Part shown: in pieces, positions 8,777-17,749 of the stretch
How positions within the stretch are numbered: the stretch's first letter is position 1
How the letters are laid out: each line of letters starts with the position of its first letter
Source of the DNA: an uncultured Draconibacterium sp.
GTDB taxonomy: Bacteria; Bacteroidota; Bacteroidia; Bacteroidales; Prolixibacteraceae
Length of the DNA stretch: 64,000 bases
Direction: 5' to 3'
NCBI RefSeq assembly: GCF_963677155.1
Contig: NZ_OY781884.1
Location: 2,248,134-2,312,133, forward strand
Program-made: the position numbers and the translations under genes
The notes under the pieces: generated by a model
The model's input: only the letters and a program-made list of their open reading frames with translations
Databases searched by the model: none
Told to the model about the DNA's origin: nothing

Positions 8777-10801
8777 ATGAAGAATCTAAAATATATTCTA
8801 ATTATTATCCTGGCGGTTTTCACCTTTGCTTGTGAAGAGGATTTTATGACACCGCCGGTAACATCTGTAGTTGAAGGAACTCCTCCTGAGTGGACAAATG
8901 TACCTTCCTCTGAGATAGATACAGTACTATTCAAAAAGAATGAAAAAGAGACCATTCTAAATCTCGCGTGGTCGGCCCCCGTGTATGCCGACAATGTGGG
9001 CGTACGCTACTACCTGCAAATAGATGCAAAAGGTAGTGATTTTGCCGATCCGATTGAATTTGACAGGATATCGGCAACTGAAATGGCGGTTACTATTGGC
9101 GATCTTAATGCCAAATTGTTAACACGCTTTGCTCCTGTAGAAGAAGTAGAAATTGAATTGCGGATCAGAGCTGCTTCCAACGAGGATCTGGCCGACTTGT
9201 ACACAACACCTTTCTCAATGAAAGTAACACCATACCTTGATGTACCTATTCCTGAGACCTTGCTTATTACCGGAACAGCAACATCGGTTGGTTTCAACAG
9301 CTCGCTTGCTACCGTAAAAGACGGAGATGTATTTGTTAAATATCTTCAGCTAACCAAGGATGGAACATTCCACTTCGCCGACAAACAAAGCGATGGATAC
9401 CTGTACAATTTTGGAAAATTTGCAAGCATATCATCAAATATTGTTGCTGCCGGCGATGAAGACGGCAACTTCAAATTTACCGGAGAATCTGGTTGGTACG
9501 AGGTTAAAGCCGACTTCGCAAACAGCGAACTTACCATTGCTCCATATGTATCTGGTGCTGCAACCTACGCCAATAACCCGGCTGAGGTATTCCTGGTTGG
9601 CGACTACAATGACGATGTACCTGCATGGAACCCTGAAAATTCTCCACAAATGACTAAAAAAGCAGAAGGCATTTACTCTATCGAAACAACGATAAAAGAT
9701 GGGGCAATGCTAAAATTTGTTGGTCAGCCAAGCTGGGGCGACCTCGATTGGGGTAACCTGGGCGGAGACGGAGCCGGTGGTATTATCGGACCTAAAGGCA
9801 AAAATGGAAACATAACTTTCGATGGTGGCGATAAAACCTACATTGTAACGCTGAATTTAAATAAAGGCACATACACCATAGAAGAAGCTGCCATTTACCT
9901 GGTAGGTGATGCAACCGAAGTTGGCTGGGATATTGCTAATGCAATTGAATTGAAATGGCGCTCGGGGCATAATGCTTACATGGGATATGTTCCGTTAAAG
10001 AGTGGTAATTTCAAATTTTTCCCGGTTAAAGGCAGCTGGGATAATGGAATGGGACGAATTAACGACTCGGAAGATCCAACAGGTGGTTTATTAGGAGGCG
10101 ATAACAGGGATATCCCAAGTACAAACACTTCTTCTGATTACAAATTATACCGGGTTGCCGTTTGGTATGATAACGACGCAAATTCGTATAAATATTCGGT
10201 TTTGGATGCAGAAATGGTTCTTGTTGGAGATGCTACGCCTGCTGGCTGGTCAATCGATAACGGCTTTAACATGGTTTATGCAGGAGAAGGAAAATGGGTA
10301 ACATACGTTGATATGAAAGCATCGGGAGGCTTTAAATTCTTCTACCAAACCGGAAACTGGAACTCTGGCTACAAAGAGTTTGATGCCGTAAATAATCCGG
10401 GCGAATTATCGCTTGAAGGCGGAGAACCAAATATTTCAACACCGGGAGAAGGTTATTACAAGCTAACCATTGACACTTATAACATGACCTACACCAAAGA
10501 AGCCATAGCTACACGAAAAATGTATTTGGTAGGCTCTCCTAACGGATGGGATATAGAAGCGGGTATTGAAATGACCTGGGACGATACAAACAAAGAATGG
10601 ACTCTTACCACCGACCTGGCCGCAGATGATGCATTTAAGATTTTTGCAGAATCGGGCAATTGGAATAGTGGATTTAAGTTGAAGTACGGAACGCTGAATT
10701 TCGAAGGAGGAGACCCGAATATGTCGACTCCTGATGGTGCAGGAAATTACACCATCAGATTTAGTCTGGCCACAAAAACTTTAACTTTTACGAAAAACTA
10801 A
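8777..10801 (+). CDS. SusE/SusF-like multi-module starch-binding lipoprotein
   Basis: 674 aa. Lipobox TFAC at about residues 16-19 (C = Cys19), an N-terminal SusE Ig-like domain (YYLQIDAKGSDFADPIEFD), then repeated SusF/SusE carbohydrate-binding modules. At least three clear copies start with a V/YLVGDAT-x-GW motif: about 375 (YLVGDATEVGWD), 480 (VLVGDATPAGWS) and 585 (YLVGSPNGWD), each carrying a FKFF...GNWNSG core, and a fourth begins near 270 (VFLVGDYNDDVPAWNP). Each module of known SusE/F proteins holds a starch site with aromatic residues; Trp residues recur here. It likely retains starch chains at the surface. Confidence 0.9.
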   Translation: MKNLKYILIIILAVFTFACEEDFMTPPVTSVVEGTPPEWTNVPSSEIDTVLFKKNEKETILNLAWSAPVYADNVGVRYYLQIDAKGSDFADPIEFDRISATEMAVTIGDLNAKLLTRFAPVEEVEIELRIRAASNEDLADLYTTPFSMKVTPYLDVPIPETLLITGTATSVGFNSSLATVKDGDVFVKYLQLTKDGTFHFADKQSDGYLYNFGKFASISSNIVAAGDEDGNFKFTGESGWYEVKADFANSELTIAPYVSGAATYANNPAEVFLVGDYNDDVPAWNPENSPQMTKKAEGIYSIETTIKDGAMLKFVGQPSWGDLDWGNLGGDGAGGIIGPKGKNGNITFDGGDKTYIVTLNLNKGTYTIEEAAIYLVGDATEVGWDIANAIELKWRSGHNAYMGYVPLKSGNFKFFPVKGSWDNGMGRINDSEDPTGGLLGGDNRDIPSTNTSSDYKLYRVAVWYDNDANSYKYSVLDAEMVLVGDATPAGWSIDNGFNMVYAGEGKWVTYVDMKASGGFKFFYQTGNWNSGYKEFDAVNNPGELSLEGGEPNISTPGEGYYKLTIDTYNMTYTKEAIATRKMYLVGSPNGWDIEAGIEMTWDDTNKEWTLTTDLAADDAFKIFAESGNWNSGFKLKYGTLNFEGGDPNMSTPDGAGNYTIRFSLATKTLTFTKN

Positions 10802-10815
10802 GTTTATAACTTATC

Positions 10816-10853
10816 AAACAAGGGGTGTCCGGACAATCGGGCAGCCCTTGTTT
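10816..10853 (+). terminator. Inverted repeat between susF and amylase (attenuator or weak terminator)
   Basis: AAACAAGGG at 10816-10824 pairs with CCCTTGTTT at 10845-10853, with a smaller palindrome TGTCCGGACA in the loop. There is no long T run afterwards, so it may be a processing or partial-termination hairpin tuning amylase expression rather than a full stop. Confidence 0.45.
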
Positions 10854-10875
10854 AACCTCATATTTAACTTATAAG

Positions 10876-13626
10876 ATGGCACATTTTCGTTTTCTTTTCG
10901 GTATTTACCTTTCATTACTGTTAAGCCCGGTATTTGGGCAAATAACTACAGCGCCGACGCAACCGGTGGCCTCTCAAAATGTAATCGTTACTTTTGATTC
11001 GTCGCAGGATAGCCGCCTCGGAAGCTTTACCGGCGACCTTTACGCTCATACGGGTGTAATTGTTGAAGGAGTAACTGACTGGCAACATGTAATTGGTTCA
11101 TGGGGAGAAAACAGCTCTCAACCTAAGCTTACCAACAAAGGAAACGGAATTTATGAGCTCGAAATCACCCCCGATATCAATACTTACTATTCGGTTCCTT
11201 CAAACGAGAAAGTAGTTAAACTGGCTTTTGTTTTTCGTTCGTCCGACGGATCAACACAAACCAACGATCTTTTTGTCGACATTTACCCGGAAGGGCTCTG
11301 GCTTGTTGTTTCTACGCCTTCAGATCATTCCATTCTGAAGCAAAACGAAGAGACCACCATTTCGGCCAGTGCTTCAGTAGAAGGCGAACTTTCTTTATGG
11401 TTTAATGACACACAGCTTGCCCAAACTACCGGAAAAGAGATTACCACCAACACCTCTTTTACATCGGGAGGAAACCATTGGATTATCGCAAAAATTATAA
11501 CGAATTCCGAAACAAAATATGACTCCGTTCCGGTTTACATTAAAAATGATGTAACCACACAGGCCAAACCAACCCAGTACAAGAAAGGAATTAATTATAC
11601 CTCTGACCAATCAGCAGCTTTGGTTCTTTGGGCACCTGAAAAGAAATTTGTTTACGTGCTTGGCGATTTCAACAACTGGCAACTTTCTGAAGATTACCAG
11701 ATGAAAAAAGACGGTGATTATTTCTGGCTTGATATCCCAAATCTTGAAAAAGGCAAAGAATACGCTTTTCAGTATTTAATTGATGGCAATCTGAAAATTG
11801 CTGATCCTTACACCGAAAAAATATTAGATCCCTGGAACGACAGCTACATTAATGAAACTACCTACCCCAACCTAAAAACTTATCCTTCGGGAAAAACAGA
11901 AGGCATTGTTTCTGTTCTCCAACCCGGACAAGAAGAATACCAGTGGACAGTAAACAATTTCACTTCCCCGGAAAAAGAAAAAACGGTAATCTACGAAATG
12001 CTTATCCGCGATTTTACCGAACAACACACGTACGATGCAGTTATTGAAAAGCTCGATTATTTGGAAGACCTGCGTATAAATGTGCTGGAATTAATGCCGG
12101 TAAACGAGTTTGAAGGAAACAGCAGCTGGGGATACAATCCTTCGTTTTACTTTGCTCCGGATAAATATTACGGCCCTAAAAACGAACTGAAAAGGTTAAT
12201 TGATGAATGCCACAAACGAGGAATTGCTGTAGTAATTGATATGGTTTTGAACCACAGCTACGGGCAAAGTCCTTTTGTGCAAATGTACTGGGATGCAAGC
12301 AATAACCGCCCCGCAGCCAATAACCCCTGGTATAACCAGCAAAGCAATTTCCAAAACCCCGATGCGCAGTGGGGCTACGATTTTAATCATGAAAGTGTTT
12401 ATACCCGCGAACTGGTAGATAGCATTAACAGTTTTTGGATGAATGAATACAAAGTTGACGGGTTCCGTTTCGACTTTACTAAAGGTTTTTCGAATACTGT
12501 TTACGGCCCTTCTGACTGGGGAAGTGCATATGATGCAGCACGTATAGCTAACCTGAAACGCATGGCCGACGAAATATGGAAACGCAAACCGGATGCATTC
12601 GTTATTTTCGAACATCTGGCTGATAATTATGAAGAAAAAGAACTTGCCGCATACGATATCCTGTTATGGGGCAATATGAATTACAATTACAACGAAGCCT
12701 CAATGGGATTCAACCAGAATGGACAATCGGACTTGAAAGGAGCAATTTATTCTGAGCGCGACTGGTCGAAACCCAACCTGGTTACCTATATGGAAAGCCA
12801 CGACGAAGAAAGGCTGATGTATAAAAACCTCCAATATGGTAACAGCGAGGGAAGTTATTCAATAAAAGAATTGGGCACAGCCCTGGATAGAATGGAGCTA
12901 AACTCGGTATTTTTCATTCCGCTTCCAGGCCCTAAAATGATTTGGCAATTTGGCGAACTTGGCTACGATTACTCTATTGACTCGAACGGCGGACGGCTGA
13001 GCGAAAAACCGGTTCGCTGGGACTATTTAGATGAGAAAAACCGAACAGACTTGTTTCAGGTAATGGCCAAGCTAAACGAGTTAAAGCAACAATACGATGT
13101 GTTTTCGCCAGATAATACGAGTTACAGCCTGGCTGGAGCAACCAAATGGTATAAACTAAGTAAGGGAAACAATCATGTTGTTGGCCTCGGGAATTTTGAT
13201 GTTACCGATAATAATATTGCCATTACCTTTCCTTCTGCCGGAAAATACTACGAATTTTTCAGCGGCGATTCGATTGAAATATCAAGTACAAATCAAACCT
13301 TTACATTTGCTGCGGGCGAATACCGGCTGTATTCAACACAACAGTTTGAAGAGCCAAGCATTGTAACAGATATCGATGAAATAGAAAATACAACCAACGA
13401 TTTGAAGGTTTATCCTAATCCGGTATCAAGTAAAATGACAATTGCTTCGGATAAAACCATTTCTTCAGTTCAGGTATATTCAATTGCCGGAACTTTACAA
13501 TATCAGGCAAACGAGTTGCGCAAAAACAAGGTTGAGATTGATGTGCAGAACTTTACGCCGGGTGTTTATTTAGTACGTGTAATTCAAAACGGAAACAGCA
13601 CTACACAAAAGGTTCTGGTAAAATAA
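10876..13626 (+). CDS. Secreted GH13 alpha-amylase with type IX sorting domain
   Basis: 916 aa from ATG at 10876 (a GTG 51 bp upstream would precede the signal peptide and overlap the hairpin). Signal peptide about 1-21, two N-terminal beta-sandwich regions, a CBM48/E-set domain near 230-320 (VYVLGDFNNWQLSED), then the GH13 barrel: DMVLNH (region I), DGFRFDF with the nucleophile Asp, FEHLAD with the acid/base Glu, and MESHDEERL with the third Asp. The C-terminal about 75 residues form a type-A type IX secretion sorting domain (VYPNPVSSKMTI ... GVYLVRV ... QKVLVK). It should be exported by the T9SS and degrade starch or maltodextrin outside the cell. Confidence 0.94.
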   Translation: MAHFRFLFGIYLSLLLSPVFGQITTAPTQPVASQNVIVTFDSSQDSRLGSFTGDLYAHTGVIVEGVTDWQHVIGSWGENSSQPKLTNKGNGIYELEITPDINTYYSVPSNEKVVKLAFVFRSSDGSTQTNDLFVDIYPEGLWLVVSTPSDHSILKQNEETTISASASVEGELSLWFNDTQLAQTTGKEITTNTSFTSGGNHWIIAKIITNSETKYDSVPVYIKNDVTTQAKPTQYKKGINYTSDQSAALVLWAPEKKFVYVLGDFNNWQLSEDYQMKKDGDYFWLDIPNLEKGKEYAFQYLIDGNLKIADPYTEKILDPWNDSYINETTYPNLKTYPSGKTEGIVSVLQPGQEEYQWTVNNFTSPEKEKTVIYEMLIRDFTEQHTYDAVIEKLDYLEDLRINVLELMPVNEFEGNSSWGYNPSFYFAPDKYYGPKNELKRLIDECHKRGIAVVIDMVLNHSYGQSPFVQMYWDASNNRPAANNPWYNQQSNFQNPDAQWGYDFNHESVYTRELVDSINSFWMNEYKVDGFRFDFTKGFSNTVYGPSDWGSAYDAARIANLKRMADEIWKRKPDAFVIFEHLADNYEEKELAAYDILLWGNMNYNYNEASMGFNQNGQSDLKGAIYSERDWSKPNLVTYMESHDEERLMYKNLQYGNSEGSYSIKELGTALDRMELNSVFFIPLPGPKMIWQFGELGYDYSIDSNGGRLSEKPVRWDYLDEKNRTDLFQVMAKLNELKQQYDVFSPDNTSYSLAGATKWYKLSKGNNHVVGLGNFDVTDNNIAITFPSAGKYYEFFSGDSIEISSTNQTFTFAAGEYRLYSTQQFEEPSIVTDIDEIENTTNDLKVYPNPVSSKMTIASDKTISSVQVYSIAGTLQYQANELRKNKVEIDVQNFTPGVYLVRVIQNGNSTTQKVLVK

Positions 13627-13648
13627 GTATAAGAAATATTATTCAAAG

Positions 13649-13673
13649 GCTGGGGTAAAACCCGGCTTTTTTT
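13649..13673 (+). terminator. Rho-independent terminator after the Sus operon
   Basis: GCTGGG pairs with CCCGGC (one T-G pair) across a short loop, followed by seven T. It sits 20 bp after the amylase stop and ends the sus operon. Confidence 0.75.
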
Positions 13674-13815
13674 GTTACTGCTGCACTACCAGCATCTGTT
13701 TCGCTATGTGCGATAAGCTTAAACTACAGTTTTATATAAAACTGCACGCTTTCAACAGCGAAAGTATCCATTTGTGAAATATTTTGTATCAGCAGTGGCT
13801 CCCCGAAACTACTTT

Positions 13816-14766
13816 TCAGCGGTTGTCAGGCGACCACGGCGCTACCTGTCCACCACGGCCAAAAAGATCGAGATTGTAACTGAACATGATTTCGTGCGTA
13901 CCGCTGTTAAAAGCGCTAAGTTCAGAAATAGTAACATCGTACGAGTAACCAATAGTCATTCGTGGCGACGGTTTAAATTGAGTAAGCAAACCGTACGCAT
14001 CGCCAAAACGATACATGGCACCTACCCAGAATTTATCACGGAAACCTCCCATCACAGTCACATCAACCGAAAGAGGAGCACTCCTAACCCAACGCATCAT
14101 TCCGTTTGTTTTCAACTGAAAATCTTCGCTAAAATCAATTCGGTGCCCGGCCACAAAATACATGTGCCGTTGCTGTTTACTAATGTAGTCGGTTTTAACA
14201 TCTTCATCAATAATTATGTTATTAATTAGCTTCGGTCCCGATAACCCGAGATAAGTATTTTCGGAAAACAAAAACAAACCCACACCAACATTGGGCAGAA
14301 AGTTTTCGTAAATATCGTGGTTAAACAAGGGATCGGAATCAACTGTTTGAAGAGCAACAAGACTGGCACGATAAAAACTCACTCCTCCTTTAAGTCCTAA
14401 ACCCAACTTAAATTTCTCAGAAACCTTTAAGAAGTATGAATAATCGGCAAAAAATCCAGTTTGTTTTAGTGGCCCAATCTGGTCGGACATTAGCGAGAAA
14501 CCAACACCAATATTTTGCTCATCGTACGAAGTGTTGTAGGTAAACGAGCGTGTTGCCGGAGCGCCATCGAACTCCACCCACTGGCTGCGTGCTACCATCA
14601 GAATATTTCCAACTCCTTTCGAACCTGCATATCCCGGATTTAACACCTGTAGGTTATCCATATACTGTGTGTACATGGGATCTTGCTGAGCATTAGCCTC
14701 TTTTCCTTGTAGAAAAACCACAAGGGAAAGAATTAGAAATGCTGCTATTTTTATTCGTTTTCCCAT
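13816..14766 (-). CDS. PorP/SprF-family type IX secretion membrane protein
   Basis: 316 aa. Signal peptide ending ANAQ, then the family-defining start QQDPMYTQYMDNLQVLNPGYAGSKG and a predicted outer-membrane beta-barrel (TIGYSYDVTISELSAFNSG..., HEIMFSYNL). Family members partner with type-B CTD proteins and anchor them at the cell surface after T9SS export. The start codon overlaps the stop of the upstream CHU_C-type protein by one base (TAATG), a strong sign of translational coupling and a dedicated pair. Confidence 0.95.
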   Translation of the reverse strand: MGKRIKIAAFLILSLVVFLQGKEANAQQDPMYTQYMDNLQVLNPGYAGSKGVGNILMVARSQWVEFDGAPATRSFTYNTSYDEQNIGVGFSLMSDQIGPLKQTGFFADYSYFLKVSEKFKLGLGLKGGVSFYRASLVALQTVDSDPLFNHDIYENFLPNVGVGLFLFSENTYLGLSGPKLINNIIIDEDVKTDYISKQQRHMYFVAGHRIDFSEDFQLKTNGMMRWVRSAPLSVDVTVMGGFRDKFWVGAMYRFGDAYGLLTQFKPSPRMTIGYSYDVTISELSAFNSGTHEIMFSYNLDLFGRGGQVAPWSPDNR

Positions 14767-16766
14767 TATCTGTCAATATATACCGAGCCGGCAATTGATT
14801 GTTCTCCGTTTCCTAAATCCAATACATAAAAGTATGTTCCGGCAGGCAAGTCACTATCGTCGCCTCCCTGATTCGATTTACCATTCCAAAACCGCGGCGT
14901 TGTAGAAATGCCATAACCATGGGCTTTGTAAACTGTTTTTCCCCACCGGTTAATTATGGTAATCGAATTTTGCTCAAACAGCTCAATTCCAATAATCTCA
15001 AAATAGTCGTTTACATTATCAGCGTTTGGTGTAAATGCTTCCGGAATAAAGAAATCGGCCGCCGTTACATACACAAAAACATTAGCGTTATCGCATTTTT
15101 CGTAGTAGTTACAAATACGGTATTGAAATACATCGCCGCCCAAAAAGCCATCGTTTGGCGTGTATGTTACCGTACCATCACCGTTAACATCAACAAAGCC
15201 ATTAATCGGGTTTTGCATAATCTGCAATGATAAGAGATCCAGCTCCTGCTGTTCTTCATCGTTGGCAAGCAAATCGATGGTTACCGATTTTCGATATTCG
15301 GTTGTATCATAATCATCGTGGGCAATTGGCGCCGAAATAAAACGGCTAACTAACACTGAATCGGTTGATGTACATCCATAAATATCGCTTACAGTAAGAT
15401 AATATATTCCCGGACTACTTATTTCGGGCGAGGCCGTTTGTTGACCAGCAACAAAAGCTCCGTTTTCGGTTGTCCAGCTATACTTAATTTCTGTTCCAAA
15501 ACTTCCGGTTCCGTTAAGCAGTGCAGTTGCTCCGTCTTCGAGCATAAAATCTTCGCCTGCATCAGCTGCCAAATCCGACACAGTAATTGTTACTGTATCC
15601 TTTGCTGTTAAACCCGAAAGCGAACTTACCGTTAAAATATAAGTAGTTGTTTCACCCGGCGTAAACACAGGATTTGGAATTGTCGGATCGCTTAATCCTG
15701 CTGTTGGCTCCCACTGGTACGTATAGGTATTCTCGCGAGGATAGACCGCGTTAAACGAGTAAGACTGACAGCTTCCGATTAAGGTATCGGGGCCGGCATA
15801 AACAGTTAAGGCTTCCCCGCCTGCTTTTTCAATTTCAACCAGCTGGCTTATGGTATCTGCCACACATCCGTTTCCGTCGGTTGCTGTGGTGTAAAGCATA
15901 TAAGTTGCTTCCGGTCCGTCCCATAATATATTGGCAGTTGGTCCGGTTAGTGCCTGCAAATCGGTACTCGTTCCGTATGACGGCTCCACTCTCCAACTGT
16001 AAACTGCACCATCAGTGTTTCCAGTTTTTATTGCAGCTTCATAATAGCCTGCGCCACCAGCTTTAACCTTATTATCAGTACTAGTGTATACTATTTTAGG
16101 CTGCGCAAAAACGGTTATCCGATGTACATCGCCTCCGGCAAGTGGTTGTAAGCTTTGTTCGCTTGCATCAGTAGCTTCAAGCAGTGTTATTTCAATTTGT
16201 TCATCGTGCTCGGGTGCAGTCAGCATAAAACTATCGGGAACTGTAATTCTCCGATCATTGTTATCTATCTGAAATAGAAATTCTGATCCGTTAATATCCG
16301 CTTTTACCTCTACCGGAAATTTTGATGGATCGAGTTCCGCACCGTCATTATCGAGCAATCGCAATAACCTTGATTCATCAGGATTAGGATTAAAACAAAT
16401 TGCACTCGACTGACTTGCAAAAGCAACACTTCGGTTGCCAGACAAAACAGTTACTACCACAACTTTGCGGTTGGTACAACCTGTAATATCGGTTTCAATA
16501 ACATCGAGATAATAAAGCCCGGCGCTTTTCCAACGCACACGAATTTCATTTGAATTGGCAGAAGAAGTTAAAACGTAGTTGCTTGGTTCTGCATCCGTGT
16601 CAGGGGTAATACTTGTCAAAACCCTCCAGGAATAATCGCTACCGGAATGATTTGCGACAAAATAATTTTGTTCAGCACCTTCGTATACGACAATATCCTG
16701 CTGGGCTGCCCCATTCAGGGCAGCCAGCAGGGTTAATATCATTATGAAAAATGCCTTAAACTTCAA
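14766..16766 (-). CDS. Cell-surface protein with type-B (gliding motility-associated) C-terminal domain
   Basis: 666 aa. Signal peptide (1-21, NGAAQ), an N-terminal beta domain (WKSAGLYYLDVIETDITGC) shared with the next upstream protein, further Ig/PKD-like domains (about 215-470), a cadherin-like repeat near 480-570 (LLANDEEQQ ... GTVTYTPNDGFLGGDVFQY) and a C-terminal CHU_C/type-B sorting domain (FFIPEAFTPNADNVNDYFEI ... NRWGKTVYKA ... PAGTYFYVLDL ... GSVYIDR). It is probably exported by the T9SS and bound to the PorP/SprF protein encoded next. Confidence 0.9.
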   Translation of the reverse strand: MKFKAFFIMILTLLAALNGAAQQDIVVYEGAEQNYFVANHSGSDYSWRVLTSITPDTDAEPSNYVLTSSANSNEIRVRWKSAGLYYLDVIETDITGCTNRKVVVVTVLSGNRSVAFASQSSAICFNPNPDESRLLRLLDNDGAELDPSKFPVEVKADINGSEFLFQIDNNDRRITVPDSFMLTAPEHDEQIEITLLEATDASEQSLQPLAGGDVHRITVFAQPKIVYTSTDNKVKAGGAGYYEAAIKTGNTDGAVYSWRVEPSYGTSTDLQALTGPTANILWDGPEATYMLYTTATDGNGCVADTISQLVEIEKAGGEALTVYAGPDTLIGSCQSYSFNAVYPRENTYTYQWEPTAGLSDPTIPNPVFTPGETTTYILTVSSLSGLTAKDTVTITVSDLAADAGEDFMLEDGATALLNGTGSFGTEIKYSWTTENGAFVAGQQTASPEISSPGIYYLTVSDIYGCTSTDSVLVSRFISAPIAHDDYDTTEYRKSVTIDLLANDEEQQELDLLSLQIMQNPINGFVDVNGDGTVTYTPNDGFLGGDVFQYRICNYYEKCDNANVFVYVTAADFFIPEAFTPNADNVNDYFEIIGIELFEQNSITIINRWGKTVYKAHGYGISTTPRFWNGKSNQGGDDSDLPAGTYFYVLDLGNGEQSIAGSVYIDR

Positions 16767-16785
16767 TTTAGTCTACTTGCAGAAA

Positions 16786-17706
16786 TTAGTTTGAACCAAT
16801 TCCTGATGTAGCAGGACGTGCTTTAACTGTTTGTGTTTGAACAGGTGAGTTTGTTATGTCTGCGTCGCTTGCGTTAGTAATTGCTGTAACAGCAACCTCT
16901 CCTGTTCCTTCAATATTGGAAAGAGTTAACTCTACGGTTTGTGCTGCTGTTCCTTCTTCTGAAGTACCATTGTCAACTATTACTCGAACATACACATCTT
17001 CTGTTCCGGCAGCATTGTATGGTACAGACACGGCATCCCCCGATGTAAACGCAGACCATGATCCAGCTGTTCCTCCAACCTGGTATTCCAGCGTTGAAGT
17101 AGATGCTCCAAGGCTATTGTTAAATGTTCCGGTAAAATCCCATGCAGAGAAAATATCGGTCGCAATTAATTTAAATGCAAGTGTATCTGATCCATAATCG
17201 TAGGAAATAGTTGTTCCCGAAGCTGAAATTGCAATATCAGGAGCACAACGATCAAGATCATTGCCTGCATCTCCGTTAGCAGCTAATGCAACAAATTGCA
17301 ATGCGAATTGGCTAGTAACAGGTTGTACTACCATTGCTTTTAGGTTTTTACATCCTCCTGCATCAGTTTCTTCAACTACCAAGTAGTAAGTATTACCTGC
17401 GGCACTGTTATTCCATGTAATATCAATTGTAAAATTGTCAACGCCTCCGGTTCCAGAATAAGTTCCGGAATTCACAGTAAAATCAGTTCCAGCGGTTTCC
17501 GGCACTGTTAAATCTGCAGCATCTGTACTCACCCACCATGTGTAATTATTGCCAATACCTGATGTTTGATTCGACTCATTACCTGCGTTAACCCAGTAAT
17601 CATGTGAAGAACCAACAATCGGTGCACCGCCTGTATTTTGTGCAAAAACACCCGAACTAAAAGCAGTTATAACCACCGCTGTTAAAAGAAAGACTAATTT
17701 TTTCAT
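16786..17706 (-). CDS. Secreted beta-rich protein of unknown function, shares modules with both neighbours
   Basis: 306 aa with a clear signal peptide (MKKLVFLLTAVV ... GVFAQ). Residues about 30-145 resemble the N-terminal domain of the neighbouring CHU_C protein: both have a Y-S/T-W-x-V start and W-x-S-A-G-x-x-YYL-x-V-x-ETD-x-x-GC-x-N-x-K. The C-terminal domain ends TQTVKARPATSGIGSN, similar to TQTVNAIPNTGPITTN at the end of the upstream 1087-aa protein. It has no recognisable T9SS sorting domain. A structural subunit of a surface assembly is inferred; no known family was recognised. Confidence 0.85.
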   Translation of the reverse strand: MKKLVFLLTAVVITAFSSGVFAQNTGGAPIVGSSHDYWVNAGNESNQTSGIGNNYTWWVSTDAADLTVPETAGTDFTVNSGTYSGTGGVDNFTIDITWNNSAAGNTYYLVVEETDAGGCKNLKAMVVQPVTSQFALQFVALAANGDAGNDLDRCAPDIAISASGTTISYDYGSDTLAFKLIATDIFSAWDFTGTFNNSLGASTSTLEYQVGGTAGSWSAFTSGDAVSVPYNAAGTEDVYVRVIVDNGTSEEGTAAQTVELTLSNIEGTGEVAVTAITNASDADITNSPVQTQTVKARPATSGIGSN

Positions 17707-17749
17707 AATGATAATTTTAAATGGTAATTAATATTTGTTATTGTTGTTA

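Noticed and set aside
12196-12615. Minus-strand frame inside the amylase gene
   Set aside because: Shadow of the GH13 catalytic core with its conserved residues on the plus strand.
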